Positions 9,281-17,880 of a DNA stretch of 64,000 nucleotides are shown here, one piece after another. Every line of letters starts with the position of its first letter. The first letter of the stretch is position 1. The notes under the pieces are model-generated. The model had not been told where the DNA came from and did not search any database. It saw only the letters and a list, made by a program, of their open reading frames with translations. The translations under genes and the position numbers were made by a program. The stretch is from Rhodosalinus sediminis (lineage in GTDB: Bacteria > Pseudomonadota > Alphaproteobacteria > Rhodobacterales > Rhodobacteraceae): assembly GCF_003385555.1 (NCBI RefSeq), contig NZ_QOHR01000004.1:1-64000 (forward strand), written 5' to 3'.

Positions 9281-9356
9281 GGTCACTCCCGAAGGATCAC
9301 GGGGCAGAGCATGGGGCATTCCGCGGGGCCGGGCAACATGCCCCGCGCGCGCCATC

Positions 9357-10358
9357 TCACGCCAAGCGGGACACCGCCTGCTCCGCCAGCGCGCCGAGGA
9401 GATCGCGCAGCTCGTGCGCCGGCAGCTCGGCGAGCGCCGCGCGGGCCTGCGCCGCCCAGTCCAGCGCCTCCGCCCGCGTGGCGGCGAGCGCGCCGTGGCG
9501 CTCCATCAGCGCGCGCGCATGCTCCAGATCGCCGTCGCGCTGGTCGCCCTTCTCGATGGTGCGGGCCCAGAAGGCGCGCTCCTCGGCGTCGGCGGCGGCG
9601 ACGGCCTTGATGATCGGCAGCGTCAGCTTGCGCTCGCGGAAGTCGTCGCCGACGTTCTTGCCGGTCGCGCCCGCGTCGCCCTGCCAGTCCAGCAGGTCGT
9701 CGGCGATCTGGAAGGCGATGCCGAGCGCGTCGCCGTAGGTGTAGAGCGCGCGCTGCGCGTCCGCGTCCGCGCCCGAGATCACCGCGCCCGCCTCGGTCGC
9801 CGCGGAGAAGAGCGCCGCGGTCTTGCCGCGCACGACCTGCAGGTAGGTCTCCTCGGTCGTGGCGAGGTTGCGCGCCGCCTGAAGCTGCAGGACCTCGCCC
9901 TCGGCGATGGTCGCCGCGGCGTCGGACAGGATGTCGAGCACGCGGAGCGACTCGGTCTCCACCATGAGCTGGAAGGCCCGCGCGAATAGGTAATCGCCCA
10001 CCAGCACGCTCGACTTGTTGTCCCAGAGGAGGTTGGCCGTCGGTCGCCCGCGGCGCTGGCCGCTCTCGTCCACCACGTCGTCGTGCAGAAGCGTCGCGGT
10101 ATGGATGAACTCCACCGTCGTCGCCAGCAGCACGTGATGCGCGCCCGCGTAGCCGAAGAGCCGCGCCGCCGCGAGGGTCAGCATCGGGCGGATCCGCTTG
10201 CCCCCGGCCTCCACCAGATGCGCCGTAACCTCCGGGATGCGCGGCGCGTGCTTCGACGCCATCCGCTCGCGGATCAGCGCATCGACGCGCTCAAGGTCCT
10301 CGGAAAGATACGCCGCGAGGCGATCCTGCGGTTTCTGCGCGCTCTGGTCCAGACTCAT
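9357..10358 (-). CDS. ispB: Long-chain all-trans polyprenyl diphosphate synthase
   Basis: This prenyltransferase extends farnesyl diphosphate with isopentenyl units to make the octa- or decaprenyl side chain of ubiquinone. Both aspartate-rich motifs are present: LLHDDVVDESGQRRG (first DDxxD) and QIADDLLDWQGD (second). GGKRIRPMLTLAAARLFGY near the N-terminus binds substrate. I set the start at the ATG giving MSLDQSAQK, preceded by GAGGGAG, for a 333-residue protein of normal length; a longer frame upstream would overlap the divergent DUF2007 gene. Chain length cannot be fixed from sequence; decaprenyl (C50) is usual in this bacterial order. Confidence 0.92.
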   Translation of the reverse strand: MSLDQSAQKPQDRLAAYLSEDLERVDALIRERMASKHAPRIPEVTAHLVEAGGKRIRPMLTLAAARLFGYAGAHHVLLATTVEFIHTATLLHDDVVDESGQRRGRPTANLLWDNKSSVLVGDYLFARAFQLMVETESLRVLDILSDAAATIAEGEVLQLQAARNLATTEETYLQVVRGKTAALFSAATEAGAVISGADADAQRALYTYGDALGIAFQIADDLLDWQGDAGATGKNVGDDFRERKLTLPIIKAVAAADAEERAFWARTIEKGDQRDGDLEHARALMERHGALAATRAEALDWAAQARAALAELPAHELRDLLGALAEQAVSRLA

Positions 10359-10414
10359 CGCTCCCTCGTCGGCGGGACTCGACAGCCCCCGCTCTTCCGG
10401 CCTAATTCCCGCCC

Positions 10415-10636
10415 ATGAAAGAGCTGCTGCGGACCAACGATATCGCGCTGATCGCCTATGTGCAGGCGCTCCTTCGGGCGGAGGATATAGATGTCTTCGA
10501 GTTCGACGTAAATATGAGCGTCCTCGAAGGGTCCATCGGCATTTTGCCGCGGCGGCTGATGGTGCGCAGCGCCGATCACTTCCGCGCGGCCGCCGTGCTG
10601 CGCGAGCACGAGGTGCCGCTGCCGGGCGAGGGGTGA
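10415..10636 (+). CDS. DUF2007 small protein (putative signal transducing protein)
   Basis: A 73-residue soluble protein beginning MKELLRTNDIALIAYVQALL and ending in an acidic/Gly tail. The pattern of leading basic residues, TND, then AxxLLxAEDIDVFEFD, and a later RLMVRSADHFRAA matches the DUF2007 family, which are small ferredoxin-fold-like proteins of unknown role. It overlaps the next gene by one base (TGATG), so the two are almost certainly co-translated. It is divergent from ispB with a 56-base gap. Confidence 0.8.
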   Translation: MKELLRTNDIALIAYVQALLRAEDIDVFEFDVNMSVLEGSIGILPRRLMVRSADHFRAAAVLREHEVPLPGEG

Positions 10637-11385
10637 TGGAGACCACCGAGGATGCCTTCCTCGGCGGGCGGCTGACCGTGGAACAGCCCGCGCGCGGCTA
10701 TCGCGCCGGGATCGACCCGATCGTGATGGCCGCCGCGGTGCCGGCCCGGCCGGGCGAGAGCGTGCTGGAGCTCGGCTGCGGGGCGGGGGTCGCCTCGCTC
10801 GCGCTGGGCGCGCGGGTGCCGGGGCTCGCGCAGGCCGCGCTCGAGCTTCTGCCCGAGATGGCGGCGCTCGCCCGGGCGAACGCGGCGCGCAACGCGCTCG
10901 CGCTCGAGGTGGTCGAGGGGGACGTCGCCGCGATGCCCGGCGCGCTCAAGGCGCGGCGCTTCGATCACGTCATGCTCAACCCGCCGTGGTTCGCGCGCAC
11001 GGCCTCCGTCCCGGCCGCCGACGCGGGGCGCGAGACGGGGCTCGGCGAGGGCGCGCCGCTCGCCACCTGGCTCGCCGCGGCGGCGAAGCGCCTCGCCCCG
11101 CGCGGCACGCTCACGCTGATTCACCGCGCCGAGCGGCTGCCCGACATCCTCTCGGGCCTGCCAGCCTCCGTCGGCAGCCCCGAGGTGCTGCCGCTCTGGC
11201 CGCGGGCGGGGCGCGCCGCGCGGCTGATCGTCGCGCGCGCGCGGGCGGGCGGGCGCGCGGCCTTCCGCCTGCACGCGGGCGAGGTGCTGCACGAGGGCGC
11301 CGCGCATCCGGGCGATCGCGAGCATTTCACCGGCCGCCTGCGCGCCGTGCTGCGCGAGGGCGCGGCGCTCGACTTCCCGGCATGA
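10636..11385 (+). CDS. TrmN6/YfiC-like N6-adenine tRNA methyltransferase
   Basis: A class I SAM-dependent methyltransferase of 249 residues. The SAM-binding motif VLELGCGAGVASLALGAR is near residue 40. The catalytic motif NPPW (in MLNPPWFAR, near residue 117) is typical of N6-adenine or N5-glutamine methyltransferases. The closest family by layout is tRNA1(Val) A37 N6-methyltransferase (TrmN6/YfiC), annotated in this order simply as a methyltransferase. Its ATG overlaps the DUF2007 stop codon, a coupling commonly seen for this gene pair. The substrate is inferred from family only. Confidence 0.8.
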   Translation: METTEDAFLGGRLTVEQPARGYRAGIDPIVMAAAVPARPGESVLELGCGAGVASLALGARVPGLAQAALELLPEMAALARANAARNALALEVVEGDVAAMPGALKARRFDHVMLNPPWFARTASVPAADAGRETGLGEGAPLATWLAAAAKRLAPRGTLTLIHRAERLPDILSGLPASVGSPEVLPLWPRAGRAARLIVARARAGGRAAFRLHAGEVLHEGAAHPGDREHFTGRLRAVLREGAALDFPA

Positions 11386-11475
11386 GCCCGCCGCAGGGCC
11401 GCGATGCTGCGCCTGCGGCGTGACAGGTGGCCCGCTTTGTGCTGCAGTGAGGGGGTCTTGAAAGAGGAGGACACC

Positions 11476-11649
11476 ATGAGCCTGAGCGCCCACGTCGAGG
11501 AGCTGAAACGGCGGCACAAGGTCCTGTCCGAGGAGGTCGAGGCGGCGCAGCGCGCGCCCGGCACCGCCGACGAGCGCATCGCCGAGCTGAAGAAGCAGAA
11601 GCTCAAGCTCAAGGAGGAGATCCAGCGCCTGAGCGAGCGGATCGCCTGA
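11476..11649 (+). CDS. YdcH/DUF465 family small coiled-coil protein
   Basis: A 57-residue, highly charged helical protein (MSLSAHVEELKRRHKVLSEE... KKQKLKLKEEIQRLSERIA) of the YdcH (DUF465) family, whose role is not established. The start is decided by AAAGAGGAGG six bases before the ATG. Upstream ATGs in frame lack a ribosome site. It stands alone between a methyltransferase gene and the convergent phaB, from which it is separated by a long palindrome. Confidence 0.85.
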   Translation: MSLSAHVEELKRRHKVLSEEVEAAQRAPGTADERIAELKKQKLKLKEEIQRLSERIA

Positions 11650-11655
11650 GCGGTG

Positions 11656-11679
11656 GCGCCGGCCCGCGCGGGCCGGCGC
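11656..11679. terminator. 24-bp perfect palindrome, probable bidirectional terminator
   Basis: A fully self-complementary 24-base GC block (arms GCGCCGGCCCGC and GCGGGCCGGCGC) sits between two convergent gene ends: the YdcH-like gene, seven bases away, and phaB. It has no T-run, so if it terminates transcription it may need Rho or simply pause polymerase. Confidence 0.5.
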
Positions 11680-11701
11680 GATGATCGGCCGGGCGGCGGG
11701 C

Positions 11702-12424
11702 TCAGACGACGAACTGCCCGCCGTTCGCGCTGATCGTGGAGCCGGTGACGAAGCTCGCGTCGTCCGCGGCGAGGAAGGCGACGCAGCGCGCGATTTCCTC
11801 GGGCTCGCCAAGGCGCCCGACGGGGATCTGCCCGATGATCGCCTCGCGCACCTTCTCGGGCACGTTCATCACCATGTCGGTGCCGATGTAGCCGGGGCAG
11901 ACCGCGTTCGCGGTGATGCCGAAACGCGCGCCCTCCTGCGCGAGGCTCTTGACGATGCCGAGGTCGCCGGCCTTCGTCGCGGCGTAGTTCACCTGACCGA
12001 ACTGGCCCTTCTGCCCGTTGATCGAGGAGATCACGATCACGCGGCCGAACTTGCGCTCGCGCATGCCGGGCCAGACCGGGTGGATCGTGTTGAAGACGCC
12101 GGTGAGGTTGGTGTCGACCACCTCGCGCCACTGCTCGGGCGTCATCTTGTGGAAGGGCGCGTCGCGGGTGATCCCGGCGTTGGCGACCACCACGTCGATC
12201 GGGCCGAGCTCCGCCTCGACCTTTTCGATGCCCGCCTTGGAGGCCTCGTAGTCGGCCGCGTTCCACTTGTAGGTCTTGATGCCGGTGGCGTCGGTGAAGG
12301 CCTGCGCCTTCTCGTCGTTGCCCGCGTAGGTGGCGGCGACCTCGTAGCCGTCGGCCTTCAGCTTCTTGGAGATCGCCTCTCCGATCCCGCGGGTGCCGCC
12401 GGTGACGAGCGCGACTCGTGCCAT
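11702..12424 (-). CDS. phaB: Acetoacetyl-CoA reductase
   Basis: PhaB reduces acetoacetyl-CoA to (R)-3-hydroxybutyryl-CoA with NADPH, the second step of polyhydroxybutyrate synthesis. The 240-residue short-chain dehydrogenase shows the TGGTRGIGE cofactor motif, NAG (in VVANAGITRD), the catalytic Ser in ISSINGQKGQFGQ and the YxxxK pair in NYAATKAG. The substrate-type signature GQKGQFGQVNY is typical of PhaB. CTGGAGGACAG precedes the ATG. phaA lies upstream on the same strand, but a strong hairpin and a palindromic operator separate them, so phaB probably has its own promoter. Confidence 0.96.
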   Translation of the reverse strand: MARVALVTGGTRGIGEAISKKLKADGYEVAATYAGNDEKAQAFTDATGIKTYKWNAADYEASKAGIEKVEAELGPIDVVVANAGITRDAPFHKMTPEQWREVVDTNLTGVFNTIHPVWPGMRERKFGRVIVISSINGQKGQFGQVNYAATKAGDLGIVKSLAQEGARFGITANAVCPGYIGTDMVMNVPEKVREAIIGQIPVGRLGEPEEIARCVAFLAADDASFVTGSTISANGGQFVV

Positions 12425-12483
12425 GTCTGTCCTCCAGTTCCAATTCGTTCTTTGAAAGATTGCGTATCCTGTGTGGCCGCGAT

Positions 12484-12500
12484 GCGCAACATTGTTGCGC
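12484..12500. promoter_or_regulatory. Palindromic operator candidate upstream of phaB
   Basis: GCGCAAC-ATT-GTTGCGC is a perfect inverted repeat with 7-base arms, placed 60-76 bases upstream of the phaB start and just after the phaA terminator hairpin. A PHB-responsive repressor such as PhaR is the obvious candidate binder, but the identification is only by position; PhaR sites in this group are described as TGC-spacer-GCA palindromes. Confidence 0.45.
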
Positions 12501-12529
12501 GCCCTGTTTTCCGCCAGCCCTCAGGAAAA

Positions 12530-12549
12530 AGGGGCGCCGGAGCGCCCCT
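12530..12549 (-). terminator. Intrinsic terminator after phaA
   Basis: On the minus strand an 8-bp stem (AGGGGCGC and GCGCCCCT, 4-base loop) is followed by TTTTTCC, a canonical intrinsic terminator 25 bases after the phaA stop. It implies that phaB is mostly not read through from phaA. Confidence 0.75.
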
Positions 12550-12573
12550 CGTCCTCCCGTGCCCGGCGCGGCC

Positions 12574-13749
12574 TCAGGGCCGCTCCACGCAGACCGCGAC
12601 GCCCATGCCGCCGCCGATGCAGAGCGTGGCGAGCCCGCGCTTCGCGCCGCGGCGCTTGAGCTCGAAGAGGAGCGTGTTGAGCACGCGCGCGCCGGAGGCG
12701 CCGATCGGGTGGCCGATGGCGATCGCGCCGCCGTTGACGTTCACGATCTCCGGGTCCCAGCCCATGTCCTTGTTCACCGCGCAGGCCTGCGCGGCGAAGG
12801 CTTCGTTCGCCTCGACGAGGTCGAGGTCCTCGGGCTTCCAGCCGGCCTTCTCCAGCGCCTTGCGGCTGGCGTGGACGGGGCCCATGCCCATGATCGAGGG
12901 GTCGAGGCCCGCGGTCGCGTAGGAGACGATCCGCGCGAGCGGCTCGATGCCGCGGCGCTCGGCCTCTTCGGCGGTCATCAGCAGAACGCCGGCCGCGCCG
13001 TCGTTGATGCCGCTCGCGTTGGCGGCGGTGACGCTGCCGTCCTTGGCGAAGGCGGGGCGCAGCTTCTGCATGTTCTCGATGGTGGCGCCGTGGCGGATGT
13101 ATTCGTCCTGCTCCACCACGGTGTCGCCCTTGCGGCCCTTGACGGTGACCGGCACGATCTCGTCCTCGAAGCGGCCCGCCTTCTGCGCGGCCTCGGCCTT
13201 GTGCTGGCTGGCGAGCGCGAATTCGTCCTGCTGCTCGCGGCTGATCTGCCACTTCTCGGCGACGTTCTCGGCGGTCTGGCCCATGTGGTAGCCGTTGAAG
13301 GCGTCCCAGAGCCCGTCGCGGATCATCGTGTCGATGTAGGTGACGTCGCCCATCTTGTGCCCGGCGCGCAGATGCGCGGCATGCGGCGCGAGGGTCATGT
13401 TCTCCTGCCCGCCGGCGCAGACGATCTGGGCGTCGCCCAGCTGAATCTGCTGCGCGCCGAGCGCGACCGAGCGCAGGCCCGAGCCGCAGACCTGGTTGAT
13501 GCTCCAGGCGGCGGATTCGATCGGCAGCCCGGCGTTGACGTGCGCCTGCCGCGCCGGGTTCATGCCCTGCGCGGCGGTGAGCACCTGGCCGAGGATGGTC
13601 TCGCTGACCTCGGAGGCGTCGATCCCGGCGCGGGCGACCAGCGCTTCGAGCACGGTCTTGCCGAGGTCGTGCGCGGGGACGGTGGAAAAGGCACCGCTGA
13701 AGCTGCCCACCGGGGTGCGGGCGGCCGAGGCGATTACGACGTTGGTCAT
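12574..13749 (-). CDS. phaA: Acetyl-CoA acetyltransferase (beta-ketothiolase)
   Basis: PhaA condenses two acetyl-CoA into acetoacetyl-CoA, the first step of polyhydroxybutyrate synthesis. The 391-residue protein carries all thiolase residues: nucleophile Cys88 in NQVCGSGL, His347 in [10 protein letters not shown] and Cys377 in CIGGGMG. I chose the ATG giving [15 protein letters not shown], with CTGGAGGACC just upstream, rather than a longer frame that runs through palindromic DNA. It is followed by an intrinsic terminator and then phaB on the same strand. Confidence 0.96.
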   Translation of the reverse strand: MTNVVIASAARTPVGSFSGAFSTVPAHDLGKTVLEALVARAGIDASEVSETILGQVLTAAQGMNPARQAHVNAGLPIESAAWSINQVCGSGLRSVALGAQQIQLGDAQIVCAGGQENMTLAPHAAHLRAGHKMGDVTYIDTMIRDGLWDAFNGYHMGQTAENVAEKWQISREQQDEFALASQHKAEAAQKAGRFEDEIVPVTVKGRKGDTVVEQDEYIRHGATIENMQKLRPAFAKDGSVTAANASGINDGAAGVLLMTAEEAERRGIEPLARIVSYATAGLDPSIMGMGPVHASRKALEKAGWKPEDLDLVEANEAFAAQACAVNKDMGWDPEIVNVNGGAIAIGHPIGASGARVLNTLLFELKRRGAKRGLATLCIGGGMGVAVCVERP

Positions 13750-13850
13750 GCTGGTCCTCCAGACTGGGCGCGCGGCGCCCGTGCGGGCGCCATCCTCCCT
13801 CGCGTCAATACTGCATCCGCCGCGCCGCGGCAACGCGTCGGCGGCGCCGC

Positions 13851-13900
13851 CCAAGCGGCTTGCAAGCCGCTTGGCGCAAGGCGCTTGCAAGCGCCTTGCG
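13851..13900. repeat. Two abutting perfect palindromes (24 and 26 bp)
   Basis: Two perfect palindromes lie end to end between the EAL gene and phaA: 13851-13874, whose arm reads CCAAGCGGCTTG, and 13875-13900, whose arm reads CGCAAGGCGCTTG. Both share the centre CTTGCAAG and differ in the flanks, so each can form its own hairpin with a TGCA loop. They lie 19 bases after the EAL stop (minus strand) and about 100 bases upstream of phaA. Termination of the EAL transcript is the simplest role. Confidence 0.8.
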
Positions 13901-13918
13901 CGCCGCGCCGGTGGCGCC

Positions 13919-14731
13919 TCAGCCGGTCTCGCGGGGGCGCTCCGCCCAGGGCGGGCGTGTCGTGGCCGCGGCGACGTGGTGGCCCTGCAGGCAGTCGACC
14001 CCGAGCGCGCGCAGCGTGTCCGCCTCCGCCGGGCGCTCCACCTGCTGCGCGACGGTGAGCATGTCGAACTGCCGCGCGATGGCGACGATGGCGCCGGTGA
14101 GCACCTGGTTGTCGGCGTCGGCCTCCACGCCGCGCACGAACTGCCCGTCGATCTTGAGGACGTCGAAGGTGAAATGCTTGAAGTGGCGCAGCGCCGTCGC
14201 GCCCGCGCCGAAGTTGTCGAGCGCGAAAGCGACGCCGCGGCGTTGCTGATCGGCCATGAAGCTCGCCACGATCTCGGGCATGAGCATCGCCGACTGCTCG
14301 GTGATCTCGAGGATCAGCCGCTCGCCGAGGCGCGCGTCGCGGCGGAGCGCGCGGTCGAGCGTGGCGCGCCAGCGCGGGAAGCCGATGGAGCGCGCCGACA
14401 TGTTCACCGCGAGGCGCAGATCGGGCGCGCGCGCGAGCGCGGCGAGCCCCTTTTCCAGCGCGACGCAGTCGATCAGCCGGCCGGTCTCCGTCTCCTCGAT
14501 CGCGTGGATGAAATCGCGCGCCGGGATGATTCGCCCGGTCTCGTCCAGCACGCGCGCCAGCCCCTCCCAGAAGGCGGTGCGGCCCGGTTCGGCCGCCACG
14601 GCGATCGGCTGAAAGGCGAGAAGCACCTGCCGGTGGTGCACCGCCTCTTCGACCATGCGCAACGTCGCGCTGTCGCGCGCGGCGACCGCGTGGTCGAGCG
14701 GGCTGTCGGCGACGGGGTCGTGGCGGGTCAT
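13919..14731 (-). CDS. EAL-domain protein with degenerate active site
   Basis: A 270-residue stand-alone EAL domain of the cyclic-di-GMP phosphodiesterase family, with no GGDEF partner and no membrane segment. Retained residues: Glu56 (EGL in place of EAL), Arg60, Asn110 (NMSARS), Glu142 and Glu145 (LEITE), Lys193 (LKIDG) and Gln249 (QGHH). Two acidic catalytic positions are replaced by amides: the DDFG loop reads DNFG (Asn173) and the AEGVE motif reads AQQVE (Gln229). This predicts a c-di-GMP-binding or inactive protein rather than a phosphodiesterase. The start ATG follows GGGGAG; an ATG 11 codons upstream is less likely. It is divergent from rpsD. Confidence 0.85.
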   Translation of the reverse strand: MTRHDPVADSPLDHAVAARDSATLRMVEEAVHHRQVLLAFQPIAVAAEPGRTAFWEGLARVLDETGRIIPARDFIHAIEETETGRLIDCVALEKGLAALARAPDLRLAVNMSARSIGFPRWRATLDRALRRDARLGERLILEITEQSAMLMPEIVASFMADQQRRGVAFALDNFGAGATALRHFKHFTFDVLKIDGQFVRGVEADADNQVLTGAIVAIARQFDMLTVAQQVERPAEADTLRALGVDCLQGHHVAAATTRPPWAERPRETG

Positions 14732-14800
14732 GGGCGGCTCCCCTCTCTCGGGGCGAGCCTGCACCGCGAGGCCCTAAGCGACGGTTAAGCGCCCCACGCC

Positions 14801-14828
14801 TTGACGGCGCGGTCGGGCCGTGTATACG
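14801..14828 (+). promoter_or_regulatory. Strong sigma-70-like promoter for rpsD
   Basis: TTGACG and TATACG are separated by 16 bases. Transcription would start near 14835 and leave a leader of about 180 bases before the GTG of rpsD. That leader is very GC-rich, with GGCGGCCCCCG twice (near 14847 and 14929), and could fold strongly. S4 represses its own operon through leader RNA in other bacteria, but no known S4-binding structure is recognisable here. Confidence 0.65.
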
Positions 14829-15016
14829 GCGCGCTCCATTGGTGTTGGCGGCCCCCGCGAGGGGATGCCTGTCGGCCGCGCGCCCCGCCGCGGGCGCCGG
14901 CAAAGGACAACGCCCTTCCATCGCCGTGGCGGCCCCCGGGGGCGCGCGGCGCAACAGGCGGCCCGACGACGCCCGCGAGGGCGGAGGAGGGCCCCGGCAG
15001 CGAAGGAGATCAGACG

Positions 15017-15637
15017 GTGAGCAAACGCACCTCTGCCAAGTACAAGATCGACCGCCGCATGGGCGAGAACATCTGGGGCCGCGCCAAGAGCCCCGTGAAC
15101 CGCCGCGAATACGGCCCCGGCCAGCACGGGCAGCGCCGCAAGGGCAAGATGTCCGACTTCGGCCTGCAGCTGCGCGCCAAGCAGAAGCTCAAGGGCTACT
15201 ACGGCGACCTGACCGAAAAGCAGTTCCGCCGCATCTTCGCCGAGGCCGAGCGCAAGCGCGGCGACACCGGCGAGCTTCTGATCGGCCTTCTGGAGCGGCG
15301 CCTCGACGCGGTGGTCTACCGCGCCAAGTTCGTGCCGACGATCTTCGCCGCGCGCCAGTTCGTGAACCACGGCCACGTCCTCGTGAACGGCAAGCGGGTG
15401 AACATCCCCTCCTACCGCGTCCGCGAGGGCGACGTGATCGAGGTGCGCGAAAAGTCCAAGCAGATGACCGCGCTGCTCGAGGCGATCCAGTCGCCCGAGC
15501 GCGACGTGCCCGACTACATGGAGGTCGATCACTCCAAGATGACCGCGCGCTTCGTGCGCACGCCGGGCCTCTCGGACGTGCCCTACCCGGTCGTCATGGA
15601 ACCGAACCTCGTCATCGAGTTCTACGCGCAGAACTGA
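15017..15637 (+). CDS. rpsD: 30S ribosomal protein S4
   Basis: S4 nucleates 30S assembly on 16S rRNA. The 206-residue protein starts [20 protein letters not shown] after a GTG initiator; AAGGAG lies eight bases upstream. It contains the N-terminal S4 domain ([21 protein letters not shown]) and the S4 RNA-binding fold ([14 protein letters not shown]..., then [20 protein letters not shown]). The gene stands alone with its own promoter and intrinsic terminator, which is usual for this group, rather than in the alpha operon. A longer upstream frame is not supported. Confidence 0.97.
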   Translation: MSKRTSAKYKIDRRMGENIWGRAKSPVNRREYGPGQHGQRRKGKMSDFGLQLRAKQKLKGYYGDLTEKQFRRIFAEAERKRGDTGELLIGLLERRLDAVVYRAKFVPTIFAARQFVNHGHVLVNGKRVNIPSYRVREGDVIEVREKSKQMTALLEAIQSPERDVPDYMEVDHSKMTARFVRTPGLSDVPYPVVMEPNLVIEFYAQN

Positions 15638-15662
15638 TACGGCCCGCGCGCCGGACCGACAG

Positions 15663-15688
15663 GGCGGCGGGGTGTCCCCGCCGCCTTT
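15663..15688 (+). terminator. Intrinsic terminator after rpsD
   Basis: A perfect 10-bp stem GGCGGCGGGG / CCCCGCCGCC with a TGT loop is followed by TTTCGTGT, 25 bases after the rpsD stop. Confidence 0.8.
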
Positions 15689-15785
15689 CGTGTGTCGCGA
15701 CGCCGCGTCGGTGGCCTCTGGTCGCGCGCCGGCGCGGGCGTTATGACGGGGCGCACAGCGGAGAGGCCGGACAGGGGAGAGGCCC

Positions 15786-16874
15786 ATGACGCAGCCCATC
15801 CAGCCGCGCGCCGGCATTCTCGAGATCGCGCCCTACCAAGGCGGCGCCTCCGCCGCCGCGGGCGTGGCCTCTCCGGTCAAGCTCAGCTCGAACGAGAACC
15901 CCCACGGCCCGCCCCCCGCCGCGGTCGAGGCCGTGCGGGCCGCCGCCGCCGGGCTTCACCGCTACCCGCCCACCGATCACGCGGCCCTGCGCGCGGCGAT
16001 CGGCGCCGCGCACGGGGTGGACCCGGCGCGCGTCGTCTGCGGGGTGGGCAGCGACGAGATCATCGCCTTCCTCTGTCAGGCCTACGCCGGCCCGGGGGCG
16101 GAGGTGATCCACACCGAGCACGGCTTCTCGATGTACCGCATCAGCGCGCTGGCGAGCGGGGCGACGCCCGTCGAGGTGCCCGAGCGCGAACGCACCACGG
16201 ACGTCGACGCGATCCTCGCCGCGGCGAGCGAGCGCACGCGCCTCGTCTTCGTCGCCAATCCGAACAACCCCACGGGCACGATGATTCCCGAGGCGGAGGT
16301 CGCCCGTCTCGCCGCCGGACTGCCCGAGCAGGCGCTTCTCGTGCTCGACGGCGCCTACGCCGAATACGTCGAGGGCTTCGACGGCGGCGCGGCGCTGGTG
16401 GAGGCGCGCTCGAACGTCGTGATGACGCGCACCTTCTCCAAGATCTACGGGCTGGGGGGGCTGCGCGTCGGCTGGGGCTACGGCCCGGATCACGTGGCCG
16501 ACGTGCTGAACCGCGTGCGCGGGCCCTTCAACCTCTCGACGCCGGCGCTCGCCGCGGCGGAGGCGGCGGTGACCGACACCGTCTTCGTGGACCGCTGCCG
16601 GCGCGACAACGCGCGCCTGCGCGCGCTCCTCGCCGAGGGGCTCGCGGCGCATGGCGTGGCCTCTGACCCGAGCCACGCCAACTTCGTGCTCGCCCGCTTC
16701 GCCGACGCCGAGGAGGCGCGCGCCTGCGACGCCTTCCTGAAGTCCGAGGGGCTGATCGTGCGCCCGGTGGCCGGCTACAACCTGCCGGAGTGCCTGCGCA
16801 TCTCGGTCGGCGACGAAAGCGCCTGCCGCCGGGTGGTCGAGGCCGTCGGCCGCTTCAGGGCCCGCGCGGCATGA
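15786..16874 (+). CDS. hisC: Histidinol-phosphate / aromatic aminotransferase HisC
   Basis: A fold-type I PLP aminotransferase of 362 residues. The HisC family converts histidinol phosphate and imidazole acetol phosphate in histidine synthesis, and several paralogues also act on phenylpyruvate and hydroxyphenylpyruvate. It has [14 protein letters not shown] near the N-terminus, [10 protein letters not shown], and the PLP lysine Lys219 in [19 protein letters not shown]. It overlaps the prephenate dehydrogenase gene by 4 bases (ATGA). That coupling favours a role in the last step of tyrosine/phenylalanine synthesis, possibly in addition to histidine. Confidence 0.92.
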   Translation: MTQPIQPRAGILEIAPYQGGASAAAGVASPVKLSSNENPHGPPPAAVEAVRAAAAGLHRYPPTDHAALRAAIGAAHGVDPARVVCGVGSDEIIAFLCQAYAGPGAEVIHTEHGFSMYRISALASGATPVEVPERERTTDVDAILAAASERTRLVFVANPNNPTGTMIPEAEVARLAAGLPEQALLVLDGAYAEYVEGFDGGAALVEARSNVVMTRTFSKIYGLGGLRVGWGYGPDHVADVLNRVRGPFNLSTPALAAAEAAVTDTVFVDRCRRDNARLRALLAEGLAAHGVASDPSHANFVLARFADAEEARACDAFLKSEGLIVRPVAGYNLPECLRISVGDESACRRVVEAVGRFRARAA

Positions 16875-17797
16875 GCGCCGCGCCCCTCTACGATCGCGTC
16901 GCGCTGATCGGTCTCGGCCTCATCGCCTCTTCGATGGCCTGGGCGATCCGCGGCGCGGGCCTCGCCCGCGAGGTGGTGGGCACCGCCCGCTCCGCCGAGA
17001 CGCGCGCCACCGCGCAGGAGATCGGGCTCTGCGACCGGGTGACCGAGACCGCGGCCGAAGCCGTCGTCGGCGCCGATCTCGTCGTGCTCGCCGCGCCCGT
17101 GGGCGCCATGGGCGCGCTCGCCGAGGAGATCGCGCCGCACCTCGCGCCGGGCGCCACGGTGACGGACGTGGGCTCGGTCAAGCGCGCGGTCGTGGACGCC
17201 GTGGCGCCGCACATCCCCGCGGGCGTGCACTTCATCCCGGCCCATCCCCTCGCCGGGACGGAGCACTCGGGGCCGCGCGCGGGCTTCGCCACGCTCTTCG
17301 AAAACCGCTGGTGCCTGCTGGTGCCGCAGCCGGAGACGGACCCGGCGGCCACCGCGCGGCTCCGCGCGCTCTGGGCGGGCATGGGCGCGCATGTCGACGA
17401 GATGGACGCCGATCACCACGACCTCGTCCTCGCCGTGACGAGCCACGCGCCGCATCTCATCGCCTATACGATGGTGGGCGTCGCCGACGACCTGCGCCGC
17501 GTCACCGACAGCGAAGTCATCAAGTACTCGGCCGCGGGCTTCCGCGACTTCACGCGCATCGCGGCCTCCGACCCGACGATGTGGCGCGACGTGTTCCTGA
17601 CGAACAAGGACGCCACGCTCGAGATCCTCGGCCGCTTCACCGAGGAGCTCTTCGCGTTGCAGCGCGCCATCCGCACCGGCGACGGCGAGATGCTGCACGC
17701 CTATTTCACCCGTACCCGCGCGATCCGCCGCGGCATCATCGAGGCCGGGCAGGACACCGACGCGCCCGATTTCGGCCGGGTGAAGACGGGCTCCTAG
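16871..17797 (+). CDS. tyrC: Prephenate (arogenate/cyclohexadienyl) dehydrogenase
   Basis: A cytosolic NAD(P)-dependent dehydrogenase of 308 residues that oxidatively decarboxylates prephenate or arogenate towards tyrosine. The Rossmann motif is [17 protein letters not shown] at residues 13-29. The catalytic region [11 protein letters not shown], around residues 125-135, includes the conserved His. The later region with [23 protein letters not shown] is typical of the family. The ATG sits in the 4-base overlap with hisC. There is no fused chorismate mutase or ACT domain. It ends at a large hairpin facing xdhC. Confidence 0.92.
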   Translation: MSAAPLYDRVALIGLGLIASSMAWAIRGAGLAREVVGTARSAETRATAQEIGLCDRVTETAAEAVVGADLVVLAAPVGAMGALAEEIAPHLAPGATVTDVGSVKRAVVDAVAPHIPAGVHFIPAHPLAGTEHSGPRAGFATLFENRWCLLVPQPETDPAATARLRALWAGMGAHVDEMDADHHDLVLAVTSHAPHLIAYTMVGVADDLRRVTDSEVIKYSAAGFRDFTRIAASDPTMWRDVFLTNKDATLEILGRFTEELFALQRAIRTGDGEMLHAYFTRTRAIRRGIIEAGQDTDAPDFGRVKTGS

Positions 17798-17808
17798 CCC
17801 AACGCGCG

Positions 17809-17878
17809 CGGCCCGCCGGCGCCGCGCGCGCAGGCGCCTCGATCGACGGCGGCGCGGTCCCCGCGTCCCGGCGGGCCG
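17809..17878. terminator. Long hairpin between convergent tyrC and xdhC
   Basis: An 11-bp perfect inverted repeat (CGGCCCGCCGG at 17809, CCGGCGGGCCG at 17868) encloses 48 bases that include a GCGCCGCGCGCGCAGGCGC block able to fold on itself. It occupies nearly the whole gap between two convergent genes and is a likely bidirectional terminator. Confidence 0.5.
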
Positions 17879-17880
17879 TC

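Noticed and set aside
7613-9610. A 665-codon plus-strand frame antisense to tamA
   Set aside because: No motif or signal, and it overlaps the well-supported tamA and ispB ends.
10198-10635. An N-terminal extension of the methyltransferase back to 10198
   Set aside because: It would overlap ispB and the DUF2007 gene; the ATG overlapping the DUF2007 stop gives the normal family length.
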